A program made the position numbers and the translations under genes. 64,000 nt of DNA from Macrophomina tecta (Eukaryota > Ascomycota > Dothideomycetes > Botryosphaeriales > Botryosphaeriaceae): contig JAKSGN010000043.1 of the NCBI GenBank assembly GCA_024180945.1, forward strand, positions 62,001-126,000, written 5' to 3'. Shown one piece after another: positions 1 through 10,839 of this stretch; position 1 is the stretch's first letter, and every line of letters begins with the position of its first letter. The notes under the pieces are model-generated. The model was not told the DNA's origin. It made no database searches and worked only from the letters and a program-made list of their open reading frames with translations.

Positions 1-3000
1 TCTTTCATTTAGCGTATCGGTGTTGCGTTTTCCGGTACCGGTTCTAGGAGTAAGATATGGAATATCGGGTATATCCGCATAGTATTAGGTAATTTAAGGC
101 GGAAATTAACCTTACTAATCTATTCTTCAATTTTAAATAGTCCAATTTTCTTAAAATCTAATTTATTATTCGGCCGTTTCGTCTTAATGTTTTTTTTAAG
201 AAGGTAGACTTTATTTCCCCTCTTTAGTTTTGGTGCCTTCTGGTGCCGTTTGTTATAGTATTTACCTATTTATAGGGTTACGAATTCTAGGTCTAGGTAT
301 ATTTATTCTTATAGTGCCTTTAGCTAGTCTACTTTAAGGATTTCTTTTTAGGCTAAGGATTCGCTTAGTATTAGGTCTCTATAGGCTATTAGCTCGTACC
401 CGTAATTAGCGTAGAACGGTAATTCTTACATAGCTAACGCTTTCGAGCTATTATAGGCGAACTAAGCGAGCGGAAGTAGCTCGACCTAATTATCTTACGT
501 ATAGTTAAGATAATAGTGTAGGTATTACTCTAGCATTTAGTTTATTTATTCTATTTATCTATCTATTTATGGGTGTGCCGTAGTAGAGAGTTTATGCTTA
601 GCTCTAAGCTATCGCGTAAGTGATTACTAGAATTAGGATATAAATAATCGGTTCTTATTTAATACTAGCTCGTCTAGTAATTTGTAATTACCGAGGATTA
701 TTCTTAGAAACATATAGACAAGATCTTCCGCATTTACCGATTTAAGGTACGGTAGATAGTATATGTATTTTATTATTCTATCGATAATAACTAGGATTAA
801 ATCATACTTAATTTTAGTAAGCAGTTCTTCTAACTCGGGTAGGTCCATAATAAAGTCTAGCGAGATAGATTGCTAAGGGCGCTTCGGTACCGGTAGTAGC
901 TATAGTAGTTTATAGGGGGCGTGTCTCGTGGCTTTACTCCTAATATAGAGGTCGTATTATAAGACTACCCTTTAAACGGTTTTTCTAAGCCCTAGGAAGT
1001 AGTAGCTTCTTATAATTCACTCTATCATTTTGTCTATTTCTTAATAACTATATACTAGGGCTTTATATATATCTTTAACGAGTTCTTCCCGTAGTTTAAC
1101 CGGAACGTAGACTAATTCTAAAAATAGGATTATATTATCTACGCTTTTAGTTATTCGAGGATCGTCTTTTATATCTTCGAGTTTTTAAGCTATAGCGTTA
1201 TCTACGTAGACTTCTTAAATCTTGCGCTCTCATTCGTTGCCTTCTAGGCATATCGCTAGGGCGAATAGTTTAACTAGGGTAAGCGAGTCATTTTATTCTT
1301 CTTTAAGTTACGTTTATTCTATACTATAAATAGCTATAATCTAGCGGCTACGGCTAGTAGGTATAAACGACCCGTCTTTTTATATATCTAGGACTGTAGG
1401 CTATAGACCTAGCTTTTCTTTAATATAGTCGGCTCTCTTGCTTAGCGCGTTCGCGCGAGCGTTCTTAGATCTCTTTCTATAGGTAATCTTTATATTATAT
1501 AACGCTAGTTCTTTAGCCTATTAAACCTGTCGTTGGTTTAGCTTTTTAGTAGTAGTGAAGTGCGAAAGGTTCTTATAGTCGTAGTAGACTATAATCTAAT
1601 ATTTAGCACCTTTAAGATAGTGTCTCTATTTCTTAAATGCTATAACAATGGCTAAGAGTTCTTTATTATAGATATCGTAGTTCTTCTCTAGGGGCGTTAT
1701 TTTCCGCGAGTAGAAGGTAATAGGATGTAGTTTACCTTTCTCGTTAGGTTAGCTAAGTACGGCTCTGATGGCGTAGTCCGAAGTATTAGTTTCTACCGTA
1801 ATTAGTAGATCGGGATTATAAAGTCCTAAGACCGGTGCTTCTATAAATATTCGCTTTAGTAAGTCGAACGTTTATTATTATCTCTCTCTTTATTAGAACC
1901 CGTGTTCCTTTTTAGTAATATTTATTAGGGGTACCGCTATCTTAGCATAGTTTAGAATAAACTTCTAATAGAAGTTAGTAAATCTAAGAAAGGATTATAC
2001 TTCTTTAACGGTTTTTAGTATAGGCTAGTCTTTAATTATATCTAGTTTCTTATCGTCCATGCCGATATATCCCGGGGTAATAATAAACCCGAGGTACTTG
2101 GTTTTCTAAGTATATTATTCGCTTTTTTCTAGGGCTATCTAGAGGTTCCGTTTCTCTAGTACTAATAGGCCTTTATAGACGTGCCTCGTATATTCGTCGA
2201 TGTCTTTAGAGTATATTAGGATATCATCTAGGTAAGCTAAAGCGAATATATCTAAATACAGACGTAGGGTATCGTTAACTAAACTTTAGAAGGTAGCCGG
2301 TGTATTAGTAAGCCTGAAAGGTATTACTATATACTTATAGTATCTAAATTTAGTTCGGAACGCCGTTTTCTATTCTTTATCTTTTTTAATGCGGACTAGG
2401 TAATAGCCTTTTCTAAGATCTAGTTTAGTAAAGTATTTAGCATTTCTTAGTTTGTCTTATAGCTCGTCGATGCGAGGTAGTAGATACCGGTTCTTAACTA
2501 TAATATTATTTAGCTAATAATAGTTGACGTAGAGGCGTAGCTTACTATTCTTCTTAGAAACAAATAGAATAGGGTATCCCGCTAGTGACTATAAGAGTCA
2601 TATATATTCTCGTTCTAAGTTCTTCTTAATGTATTTTTGTAGTGCTTCGGCCTCTATTTTTAATAAGGAGTATATAGGCTTAAACGCTAGTTACGTTCCT
2701 AGGAGTAAGGGTATCTCGTAATTCTATAGTTAGTATTTTAGTAGCTGTTCTTTTCCTCTTTCTTAGAAGACTAACTTATATTTATAGAAGGCGTAGGGTA
2801 CCGTGTTAAGTTTAGGAATTTTCGGCCGAAATTTCTTCTTATACTTTTTTATTTGCGCTTCTTTTTCTTTTGGAGTGAGTATGCTATTATTGCGAGCGTA
2901 CTCTATAAAGTAAGCTTTTACGAAGGCCGGGCTCTCTCGTTTCGTGAAGGGGTCGCTTAATAACTAGATTTCCGCAACTTACTATATACTCGTAGGTCTT

Positions 3001-4450
3001 TCTTAACTATATCGCCTATTAAGCCACTGGGAGTAGTCTTCTTCGACTGGCTTTGGGCTGTTCGTATCCCTATTTAGTAGGCCCTATACTATGCGAGCTA
3101 GAGTCTCTACTCTATTTCCTTACTAGGTCTAACATAGACCATATATACCTTTTCGCCTCGCTATTCTATAAGTTTAATGGCTCGATAGCTAACGTCTTAT
3201 ATATCTACGGAGTAATATCCGTTCTACTACTCTAGCTCTAAGGTTCCGCCCTAGCTCTCTAGCTTTAGCACTTTCTTTTAGCTCTATGGCCGGCTTCTTT
3301 TAGCTATAGCGAGGTGGCGTTTATATTACTCGTTTAGAAATGTAATGGTTCCCGTTCTCTATTAGATATATAGTTCATAGGTCTTAAGCTACGGTATTTC
3401 TAGGATAATATTATGTTCTAGAATATTTATTACGTCGAGGTTAAGGTACTCTTTATAGTTTTTAATAGTAAGGGGTACTTCTTCTATCTTAAGGCGTATT
3501 TAGCCATTTCCGCTGTCTCCGGGAGAACTATCTACTATATTAAGCTAATAAGGTCGACTCTTAGTCTGCTAGTAGAGCTAGTTCTCTATGAGGAATCTAG
3601 GGTGTATAAAGACACCTTATATACTACTATTAATTATAGCCATTGCGTATTTTCTGTAGAAGGTAACTAGTACGTATAGTAATTAATATAGGTTTAATTC
3701 GGTAGGTATTGTTTCATTGACTACGCATGTAATCTAGTTAAGAAACCTATCTAACGGCCCCTCCTAGGGTCTCTAGCTAGGGGAGCCGTCTAGTTTTTTA
3801 GTCGTCCTATTATTTTATAGTAGATATATTCGTTCTACTTCTCTATAGAAATTAGCGTGTCTTTCTACTACGTCTAGTAACCGCGCTTAATTAGGCGTCT
3901 CTAGTAGATATATCTTTTATGGACTTAGTACTAGAAGGTTAGTATACCGTACTTTTTATAGAATACCTATTATAATGTACTCCAATTTCTAGTAGCTGTT
4001 TCGTACTAATAGAGGGTATAGGCTATATCGTGTAAGTATCGTTGGTCCTGTTATTACTATGCGCCCCGGGCTTTGTCTTTAAGCTAGGAGGCTAGTTCAT
4101 TAGCCGATTCGAGGGGTAATTCTTTCTATAGTCCCTAGGTGTCGTTGTGCTAGAGGCGGACGTAGATTTATTTCTACTATACTTTATACTATTGTGTGCT
4201 AAGGTCGATGGCGGGTGCCGGGGTCTAGGTAACTATAATTTCTTAACTTTCTATTATGCGGCGAGTTTCTTTATACTAGGTAAGGTGTTCTATTATTTTT
4301 ATGAGTATAGCTTCGTTTTGCTATTACTTATTATTGGTGCTGCCTAAGTCGGGGGTGCTATTATATATTTCCCTGGTATCGCTGTCTATTAGGTCTTTAT
4401 CGTTCGGAAAGGTTTTTACGTATTCTACATCTTCTCGAAGAATTACGTTT
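1..4450 (-). pseudogene. Gypsy C pol relic (RT, RNase H, integrase)
   Basis: Decayed polyprotein on the minus strand. The RT active-site stretch reads AYLDDIL at about 2203-2241, the usual Y(L/V)DD of Ty3/Gypsy. The RNase H 'KELLAIV-AFKKW' region lies near 1610-1670. The integrase catalytic core lies at about 600-1150: the longest open piece, 633-848, reads like the central core (YDLILVIIDRIIKY, then NAEDL) with the second acidic motif degraded to LNKNR. Stops interrupt every domain, so no protein is expected. The protease was not located with certainty. Domain order and strand fit the gag relic to the right. Confidence 0.75.
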
Positions 4451-4499
4451 ACGCGTTTAGATTACTATTTCGTCGCGTCTTTGTCACTTTAGTGCGTAG

Positions 4500-5560
4500 G
4501 ATAATCGTCGTCGAAGTATACCATCTAGCTAAGTCGTTTATACTCTAGGCTAGAGAGCTTTGCGCATCACTTATTAATAGCTTAGAAGGGGTTGCTTCGT
4601 CTAGTAGTTGTAGATATCTCCCGAGGTTCTTCTTTAGTTTCTTTTTAGATTGCGGCGGATGCTTACTTTTTCTTAGGCGGGTATTTATGGCTCTTATACT
4701 ATGATTTGCTATAGCGTGTATATAGTTCTTTAGCGAACCTTTCTCTTTACTTAGGGGTCTATTTCTTACATTTTTCTTTATAGCCGTTGTTCTTTTTCTT
4801 ATTATAGTTATTTCGTCCCGATTTATCTTCGCGTTAATTAATATTATCTATCTCTATAGTATCGCCTTCTTCTTGGGTGTGTCTTAGGCATGCCTATTAT
4901 AACGTATTAGCTCTATAGATATTGCCTTTATAGCGCTCTGTCTAGCACTCGAAGAGGTAGTTATCGTATTTAATAGCTAGCTTAATTAATTCGTCTAGCA
5001 TCTTAGGGTTGTTTTAGGTTATAAGTTAGTCCTTAACTTTTTCTTTAAGTCCTCAGTAGTAGTGGTCTATAAAGGCGCGATTCGACTAATTATTAAGATA
5101 GGCTACAGACTTCTAGAATTCGGTAGTATAATCGGCTACTAAGGTTTTTTATTAGATACTTATAATGGCTCGGCGTGCCTTATATACTTTATTAAGGTCG
5201 CCGAAGCTTTATTTAATTTAGTTAATAAAGTATTAGTAGCTAGCGAATATCTTAATAGTGTCTTTCTTCTATTAACCTAGTGCCTTGCTTATTCGGTCTC
5301 TTAGGTATAGTTCGAACTATTGAGCGGCGGTGTCGCGTAAGTATATAGCGGTGAATATAACTTTCCGATCGTCGCTTTCGAATTCGCGAGGGTTAAAGAA
5401 GAAGTAAAGGTCGAGTTAAAATAGAAAGATTTAAAGCTTCTTTTAGTTACTATAGAAGAGGTTAGGTTTAGCTATCTTCGTAGTAGTTTTCTTAACTCGG
5501 GCCGGTAGCTCGTTTCTAGACGTAAGGTCCGTTTAAGGAGTTATAGTTATTATATAGATT
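4500..5560 (-). pseudogene. Gypsy C gag relic
   Basis: Minus-strand reading gives a retrotransposon capsid-like sequence: an LDLYFF-NPREF start, a FTAIYLRDTAAQ stretch, then a TTEFQKSVAYLN and GLKEKVKD region, which are hallmarks of fungal Ty3/Gypsy gag. It is interrupted by many RIP-type stops. It lies directly inside the 5' LTR (5825-6587), as expected for gag. The capsid would package element RNA in the cytoplasm, but this copy cannot encode it. Confidence 0.7.
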
Positions 5561-5824
5561 ATTTTCAGAGTAGGTTGTATATGGACTTCTTAGAGTTGCT
5601 AACGGAGTTGTCGATTTTCTTTAGCTTATTTCTAACGTTAGTAGGTAACCTAGCTTATCTACTACTATAGATTGCGAATAATCTCTTAGAGTATTTCTAT
5701 TTAGGATGTTAGTCCTGTGTTCTCTATATCGACGTTAGATATTATTCGGTTAGTACTTTCTTAGGGGGATACTTTTTTTTCTAAGTTAACTTGCTTCCTA
5801 CTCTTATAAGGATAGTAGTTAAAG

Positions 5825-6587
5825 TATAACGATGGGCCTTCTTCTACCTAGTTTCGGAGTCGCTAGATAGATTAAAAGTATCGAAGGATTTACCTTAAAA
5901 CGAAAAGTAGGGAGTAAAAATAGATAAGAAAGTATAGTTATATAAGTATACATTATAAAAGGCCTATTACCTCTAATAGGATTATATTAGAACTTTAAGT
6001 TAACTACGAAGGTTAAAGTACTACTTAATAAGTATATTCTATATACTATAGGAAAGCTATAATAATCTAGATCTATATATGTTAAATCTTTAGGGTTTAG
6101 ATCTATGGTTCTTAGATCTATATAGATCTAGTATAGGTCCGGTAGGTCCTACGTAACCTAGGTGCTAAGGCCCGTTTTCTAGAATCCGACTTTTATATTA
6201 GTTAAGGAAGTATTATACCGCTAGACTATTATTTCTTAGATTATATAAGTTATCTAATATTCTCCCGCCCGTTCCTCTGGCTTAAAGCTAGTTTTTAGGA
6301 TTTATAATTCTTTTCTTAAGGGTATTTTTCCTCTATAGGATTCTAATCTAGTCGGGGTTTCCGTAGTCTTACTACGCTATGTGGGCATCGCTTTTGTACG
6401 GGCTTCTATTACTATCTAGTCTAGGCCCGTACGCGCCATCTTTTCTTAGGGCTGCTTCTTCTATGCGGGCGCGTTAGTATTACGGCTTTACTATTCTTAT
6501 AGGTTTTTAGCCCTTGCAGTGTCTTTTTCTATACGGGCTTTCTATCCGTGGGGTTATAAAGCCCTTATTTCTCTAGGGTTCGTAATA
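5825..6587 (-). repeat. 5' LTR of Gypsy C
   Basis: 763-bp LTR, minus orientation. Its outer end reads TATTACGAACCC on the minus strand (TGTTACGAACCC before RIP). Its inner end is next to the leader sequence CTTTAACTACTATCC, which is also found inside the LTRs of Gypsy B, D and E. It aligns end to end with the 779-bp solo LTR at 19782-20560. The differences are mostly C to T and G to A, with this copy mutated. Confidence 0.85.
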
Positions 6588-6712
6588 TTAGTCTTATTAT
6601 ATATTTAACTTACTTTTACACTCTTCTTATACCTACTTAAGAAAAACTCCCTTAATAGGTTTTCTCTCTCTTTAGTATTTAAATCCTTAGAGGTAGAGGC
6701 CCGCTTATTATA
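6588..6712 (+). repeat. 5' LTR remnant of Gypsy E
   Basis: The last 125 bp of a Gypsy B-type LTR, ending in TTATTATA (GTTACA before RIP). It is followed by the same leader as the other copies (CTTTAACTACTATTCTTATA). The upstream part was displaced off the window by Gypsy C. Confidence 0.75.
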
Positions 6713-6759
6713 CTTTAACTACTATTCTTATAAGGAGAGGAAGGCTTTAAGATTAAGTC

Positions 6760-8979
6760 TTATCGGGTAAGGTATTACCCCCTAATAAGTTTAGAAAATA
6801 GTAATAGTACTAGAATCTTAGATAGAGGTCGATCCGGCTAAGAGTTAGATTTAGAATATCTAGGGGCTAGCTTAGCCCGTATAGTAAATAGAGCCTACTA
6901 GAGCTAAGCTCTTATAGCTTATTAAGGAGCTAAAGGCTTAGAATACTCGATTAATCGAGTATATAATAAAGCGGAGCGCTACTAAGGTTAAAGTAGTAGT
7001 ATCTAAGAAGTTTAATAGAAATAAAAAAAAGCTCTAATTCTTTCTACTCTAGATATAATGCTACCTCTAGTTTAATTAAGCGTAATTTAATAGCGATACT
7101 AAGGAAGTACTCTTCGTATTAACTTACCTTAGAGAAACGATAGAGGTATAGATAGAACTATATCTTTATAACTATCTAGCTAATAAATACTCTCTCGAAA
7201 AGAGATAAGAAAAGACTAAGAAAATCTTCGGCACCTATACGAGATTTATAGATAATCTTAGGGCTACTTTTAACAATTAAGATAAAGTTCGTAAAGCCTC
7301 TAACGATATTATAATCGTTAAATAACTAGGATCTATAGCTATCTACGTAACTAAGTTTTAATAGCTTATAGTCTATCTTAAATAGTTAGATAAGACTTTT
7401 CGTAACCTCTTCTATAAAGGCCTAAAGGAAGAAGTTAAGAAGAATATAATTACTTATAAATACCTAGCTATCTTTTAAAAGATAGTAGACCTTATATCTT
7501 AGATTAATAGTTATATATATGAATAGAAGATAGGTTCTTAATAAGCTAATACCTTAAAGCCTCGCTATAAAAGGAGAACCCTCGAAGGCGGAGATACTAT
7601 AGTCCTTAACGCGGCTAATAGATAGGATTCTAAGAAGGGTAATAATAATAGTCGAAATAATAATAAGAAGTCTAAAGGATCTAATCTAAACTAGACGAAT
7701 AAGTAGAAGTAGCGCTATAAGAATTAACTTTATATTATCTATAGTAGTAATAAGTACTTCTTTTCTAAGTATTCGTAGAACCCTCATAATAAGAAAGATA
7801 GAAAGTAGACCTCGAGCGCTAAGTATAAAGTATTAGTTATATCCCGCTGAGATAACTATGATATATTATACTAGATAGCCTGTTACGATGATAACTACTA
7901 GATATACTAAAGTAGTAAAGATATATCAGGATAGTATTCCTATAAACCTCGATAATTCAGTATAATAACTAGGAACGAAGAAGTTATTAAGGCCGACGAT
8001 ATTATTAATAGTTTCTTCTTAGATAAGAAACTCGTAAATAGTAAGACTAGAGAACTATACGACTTAATAAATAGTAAAGTAGAAGCTATACTAGATTCTA
8101 TAACTCTTTCGAAACTCGAGTGCCTTATAGCTAAGTATAGGATTAGTGTAGAAATAATAAATAAGAATAATTAACTTACCTAGATAATCTAGATTTTCTA
8201 CGAGAGAGGATTAGCCCTTATAGTACTATAAATATAGCGCTAAGGAACTCTCTAGAAAACCTAAATTAAGTAAGATAGAAAGAAGTATAAACTTATTATT
8301 ATAAAGAAAACCGCGCTCGTAATACTTTATTATTAAGAAATAATTACTTAATAATAAGTAGACTATAACTTTCTTTAAGAATTAGTAAGAATTCTTTACT
8401 AGTATAGTATAGTAACTATCTAGAATCGCACGCTTTAGTAGATACTAAATAAGAAACTTAATATACTAGCTTTCTAATACTAGGTATGAAAGAATATAGT
8501 CTACTAGCGAAAATAGTTACGTACTAATAAATAGACTAACTAGAAACAAGTATACCTTTAAGTTAATAAATAGAAAGACTATATATATAGTAAAGTCTAT
8601 AACTATTTAAAGCTAAAAAACTAGATAGCCCTACGATATTAAAATTAATCTAGGGGCTATAGTCTAGGTTCCTTTATATAGTATTACGTATATTAAATAC
8701 GGAAACTCTTACTAGAAAGAAACTTTAGAAATAATTTAAGATTACTGGAGTCCTGCGAGGACGCGTAATCTCGATACTAGTTAATAGTAAATTAAGCGGA
8801 GACTTTATCTATAATAAACTAGTATAAGAATTAAATATCCCTTATTAAAAGAAAAAAGAACCCTACTCCCTTAGTAGATTTAATAAATAAAATACTGACT
8901 ACGGAAAAGAATAGATATATATTAAAATAAAAGAAGTCTTACTAGAAATTAATAGATACTCTAATTAGATTACCTTTAA
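6760..8979 (+). pseudogene. Gypsy E gag-protease relic
   Basis: Plus-strand translation shows gag-like blocks (YLRDY, NTYTRFIDNLRATF, LFYKGLKEEVKKNI), a gag zinc-knuckle segment near 7710-7790 whose cysteines are now tyrosine (YGSNKYFFSKY in place of CX2CX4HX4C), and a protease-like stretch near 8650-8850. TGT/TGC to TAT/TAC and CAG to TAG changes account for the damage. It stops abruptly at the TA flanking pogo-1. Confidence 0.7.
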
Positions 8980-8981
8980 TA

Positions 8982-9030
8982 ACGTGGTTGATAACCGAGC
9001 TGCGCATACAACCGAGCTGCGCACCCTACC
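8982..9030 (+). repeat. Left terminal inverted repeat of pogo-1
   Basis: 49 bp, matching the reverse complement of 10789-10837 with one C/T difference. It contains two 13-bp copies of ACCGAGCTGCGCA spaced 17 bp apart, the likely transposase binding sites. Confidence 0.95.
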
Positions 9031-9094
9031 AATGCCGCGCGACTTTGCAGGCTAATATCTCAACACTACAACAAGCTATTGCAATGCAACAAGT

Positions 9095-10756
9095 TTATTT
9101 AGAATTTTTAAATTCATTAGTATCTAGCTTGCAGGTACGCAAATTGTGTCCTAGCATACCGCAGCGCCCGCAGCGCCTTTGTTGTGTCGCATCCCCACCC
9201 GTGCGCGCCCTCTTCGAAGACTCCCCACCCTCATCCCGCCCACCTACGTTGCTAGGAGCCATCAATTCAGCTGCCTCCTCTGCCGTCAACGACCCTCTAG
9301 TCTGGATATACTTCCTCTTGCCTGATTTCCGCTTGGTTAGAGTCTTATTGGCCTCCCGCAAGTCTGTGATTTCGGCGCGCAACAACACCAGTTCGTGTGC
9401 CATCGCTATAGTGCCTTTTGTTAGCTGAACCACAGCTTCTTTCAAGGAACTTGGCGAAGAACCTGCAGGAGGCGGAATCTTATTAAGGACAAAGGCTGAT
9501 TGGAAGTCTACTTCGTGAAGAGTGCGCGGTGTTTTGGGCTCCCAAGGGGTGGTCTCTAGGGCAGGTGGCGTTGGCGTACGAAGCTTCACATCAAGCTTGG
9601 ATAGCACCGCGTCTGGGTCTAGTGGGACTAGCCCAGCGCCTCTAAAGCTTGCAAGGATGTTCTCCTTCTTAAAAACCCGGTCGTGAGCTGCCCTGAAGGC
9701 TGGGAGGAACTCGGTCTTAGAGATATGGGTGACGTGCCTGCGCGCCAAGGCCGAGATCTCATCACCGTACGCGCGCTTCAACGGCGAATAGCAACCCACA
9801 TCAAGTGGCTGCAATAGGTGCGACGCGTGTGGGGGCATACAGAGAGCGATAATCCTGTTCTCCCTACAGAGATCCTGGAAATCCTGCGAGTTGTGGCTCT
9901 CGTGACCGTCGATTATGAGCAGCCGGTGCGTGCCCACGGTACGCGACTTTGTATGCGCGTTAAAATGCTTTAACCACTCGACTCCGAGCTCGTTGGTCGT
10001 CCAGCCGTTCTCGGTGACTCCAATAGGCCAATCCTCGGGCACGAGGCCGTCCTGGTACCAGGTGGAGATGTGCTTCTTGCCTGCGAAGATGATGAAGGGG
10101 GGAATCACAGAGCCGTCGGCACAGATACACTCAATCGCGGTGGTCCACTCGCGATCGCCTGGCTGCACTAATTTCGCTTTGCCGCAGCGTTCTTCTGAGC
10201 CTGTAACCACGTACCGCGTCGAGATTACACCCATCATAAAGCCAGTCTCGTCAAAGTTGTAGCTGTCTTCATCAAGGATGCCATACTTCGCCTTTATATT
10301 GCGCACCAGCTCGAACCACCTGCCAATCACCTCTGGATCTTCGTTCAAGGCTCGCTGGCGATCATAGGAACGTGTCATCCGAACCCTGAGCGCAGGCGAT
10401 CGCTTAATGAGGTTATCCACCCAGCGCTTGCCTGTTGGCTTGCCACCCCGCTCTGCTAGCAACCTATCGGCCATTGCTCGCACAGCAAGCTTCGTAGGCG
10501 GAAACCCTCTTAAATCCTGGTCCAATATACGCTCAACTATCACTAGCTCCTCTTCCTTGCTGAGCTTTCGCCCGTTGGCCTCGCAATCGCGTCGGGGGGT
10601 CGCTCCACCGCGTCGGCTGCGGAGCGTACTTGGGGGAACGGCGTAGAGGGCCGCAGCGCGTCGCTCGCTTAAAGACGCGTTTCGTTTACGAGATTGTATA
10701 GCTAGCTTAATTCTCGCTTCGTTAGAAGATGTCAGTGTGTGGTGTTGTGGATGCAT
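9095..10756 (-). CDS. Pogo/Fot1 family DDE transposase with C-terminal zinc knuckle
   Basis: Catalyses cut-and-paste movement of pogo-1 in the nucleus. The frame is open for 578 codons up to 10831, but the first 25 residues are read from the terminal inverted repeat. Met26 at 10756 (MHPQHHTL) is the more plausible start, giving 553 aa, typical of Fot1-like enzymes. In 578-aa numbering: an N-terminal psq-type helix-turn-helix at about 36-80; a CENP-B/Tc5-type DNA-binding region at about 85-160; and a DDE_1 catalytic core with D194 (NFDETGF), D308 (IIDGHESH) and D344 (PLDVGCY), i.e. DD35D. A basic, coiled segment follows, and then a CX2CX4HX4C zinc knuckle at C554-C567. No internal stop is present, so this copy could be active or could mobilise short relatives. 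RIP damage is absent. Confidence 0.93.
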   Translation of the reverse strand: MHPQHHTLTSSNEARIKLAIQSRKRNASLSERRAAALYAVPPSTLRSRRGGATPRRDCEANGRKLSKEEELVIVERILDQDLRGFPPTKLAVRAMADRLLAERGGKPTGKRWVDNLIKRSPALRVRMTRSYDRQRALNEDPEVIGRWFELVRNIKAKYGILDEDSYNFDETGFMMGVISTRYVVTGSEERCGKAKLVQPGDREWTTAIECICADGSVIPPFIIFAGKKHISTWYQDGLVPEDWPIGVTENGWTTNELGVEWLKHFNAHTKSRTVGTHRLLIIDGHESHNSQDFQDLCRENRIIALCMPPHASHLLQPLDVGCYSPLKRAYGDEISALARRHVTHISKTEFLPAFRAAHDRVFKKENILASFRGAGLVPLDPDAVLSKLDVKLRTPTPPALETTPWEPKTPRTLHEVDFQSAFVLNKIPPPAGSSPSSLKEAVVQLTKGTIAMAHELVLLRAEITDLREANKTLTKRKSGKRKYIQTRGSLTAEEAAELMAPSNVGGRDEGGESSKRARTGGDATQQRRCGRCGMLGHNLRTCKLDTNEFKNSK

Positions 10757-10788
10757 CGCGTTTGAAGGTAGGTAGGATGGATTTTGGT

Positions 10789-10837
10789 GGTGGGGTGCGC
10801 AGCTCGGTTGTATGCGCAGCTCGGTTATCAACCACGT
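10789..10837 (-). repeat. Right terminal inverted repeat of pogo-1
   Basis: Partner of 8982-9030, followed by the TA target copy at 10838-10839. The long reading frame of the transposase runs into this repeat. Confidence 0.95.
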
Positions 10838-10839
10838 TA

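Larger units (their letters stand above)
1..6587 (-). mobile_element. Ty3/Gypsy retrotransposon C, RIP-mutated, 3' end beyond window
   Basis: A minus-strand LTR retrotransposon whose 5' LTR is at 5825-6587 and whose body runs left off the window. Read on the minus strand it gives gag, reverse transcriptase, RNase H and integrase in the Ty3/Gypsy order. Stops are frequent and nearly all are TAA/TAG from CAA, CAG or TGG. It is inserted in the LTR of Gypsy E: the E LTR sequence resumes directly at 6588, with TTAGT as the presumed target duplication, whose other copy lies off the window. Its LTR is homologous, in inverted orientation, to the far less mutated solo LTR at 19782-20560. Confidence 0.85.
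6588..8979 (+). mobile_element. Gypsy E fragment (LTR remnant, gag, protease), RIP-mutated
   Basis: Plus-strand fragment of the same family as Gypsy B and D. It starts inside an LTR that was split by Gypsy C and ends at the pogo-1 insertion. It matches Gypsy B in reverse complement from the gag start through the protease region; for example the segment around 8750-8820 matches 26690-26750. The RT that should follow is not found downstream. Instead an oppositely oriented copy (Gypsy D) begins after pogo-1. Confidence 0.75.
8982..10837 (-). mobile_element. pogo/Fot1-type DNA transposon pogo-1, intact, TA target duplication
   Basis: A complete 1856-bp element bounded by 49-bp terminal inverted repeats (8982-9030 and 10789-10837, one mismatch) and by TA on both sides (8980-8981, 10838-10839), as in pogo/Fot1 of the Tc1-mariner superfamily. 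The TIRs begin ACGTGGTTGATAACC and each holds two copies of ACCGAGCTGCGCA with a 17-bp period. The element keeps its CpA dinucleotides and is GC-rich, unlike both flanks, so it entered after they were RIP-mutated or escaped RIP. It encodes one open transposase. Confidence 0.95.

Noticed and set aside
4147..4492. Two overlapping open frames rich in hydrophobic residues
   Set aside because: They are plus-strand shadows of the minus-strand Gypsy C relic; TpA-rich DNA yields Leu/Ile/Tyr-rich chance frames. No start context or homology.
8988..9428. 146-codon plus-strand frame in pogo-1
   Set aside because: It begins in the TIR and runs antisense to the transposase C-terminus; the zinc knuckle and Lys/Arg-rich tail are on the other strand.
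9915..10646. Plus-strand frames within pogo-1
   Set aside because: Antisense shadows of the high-GC transposase gene.
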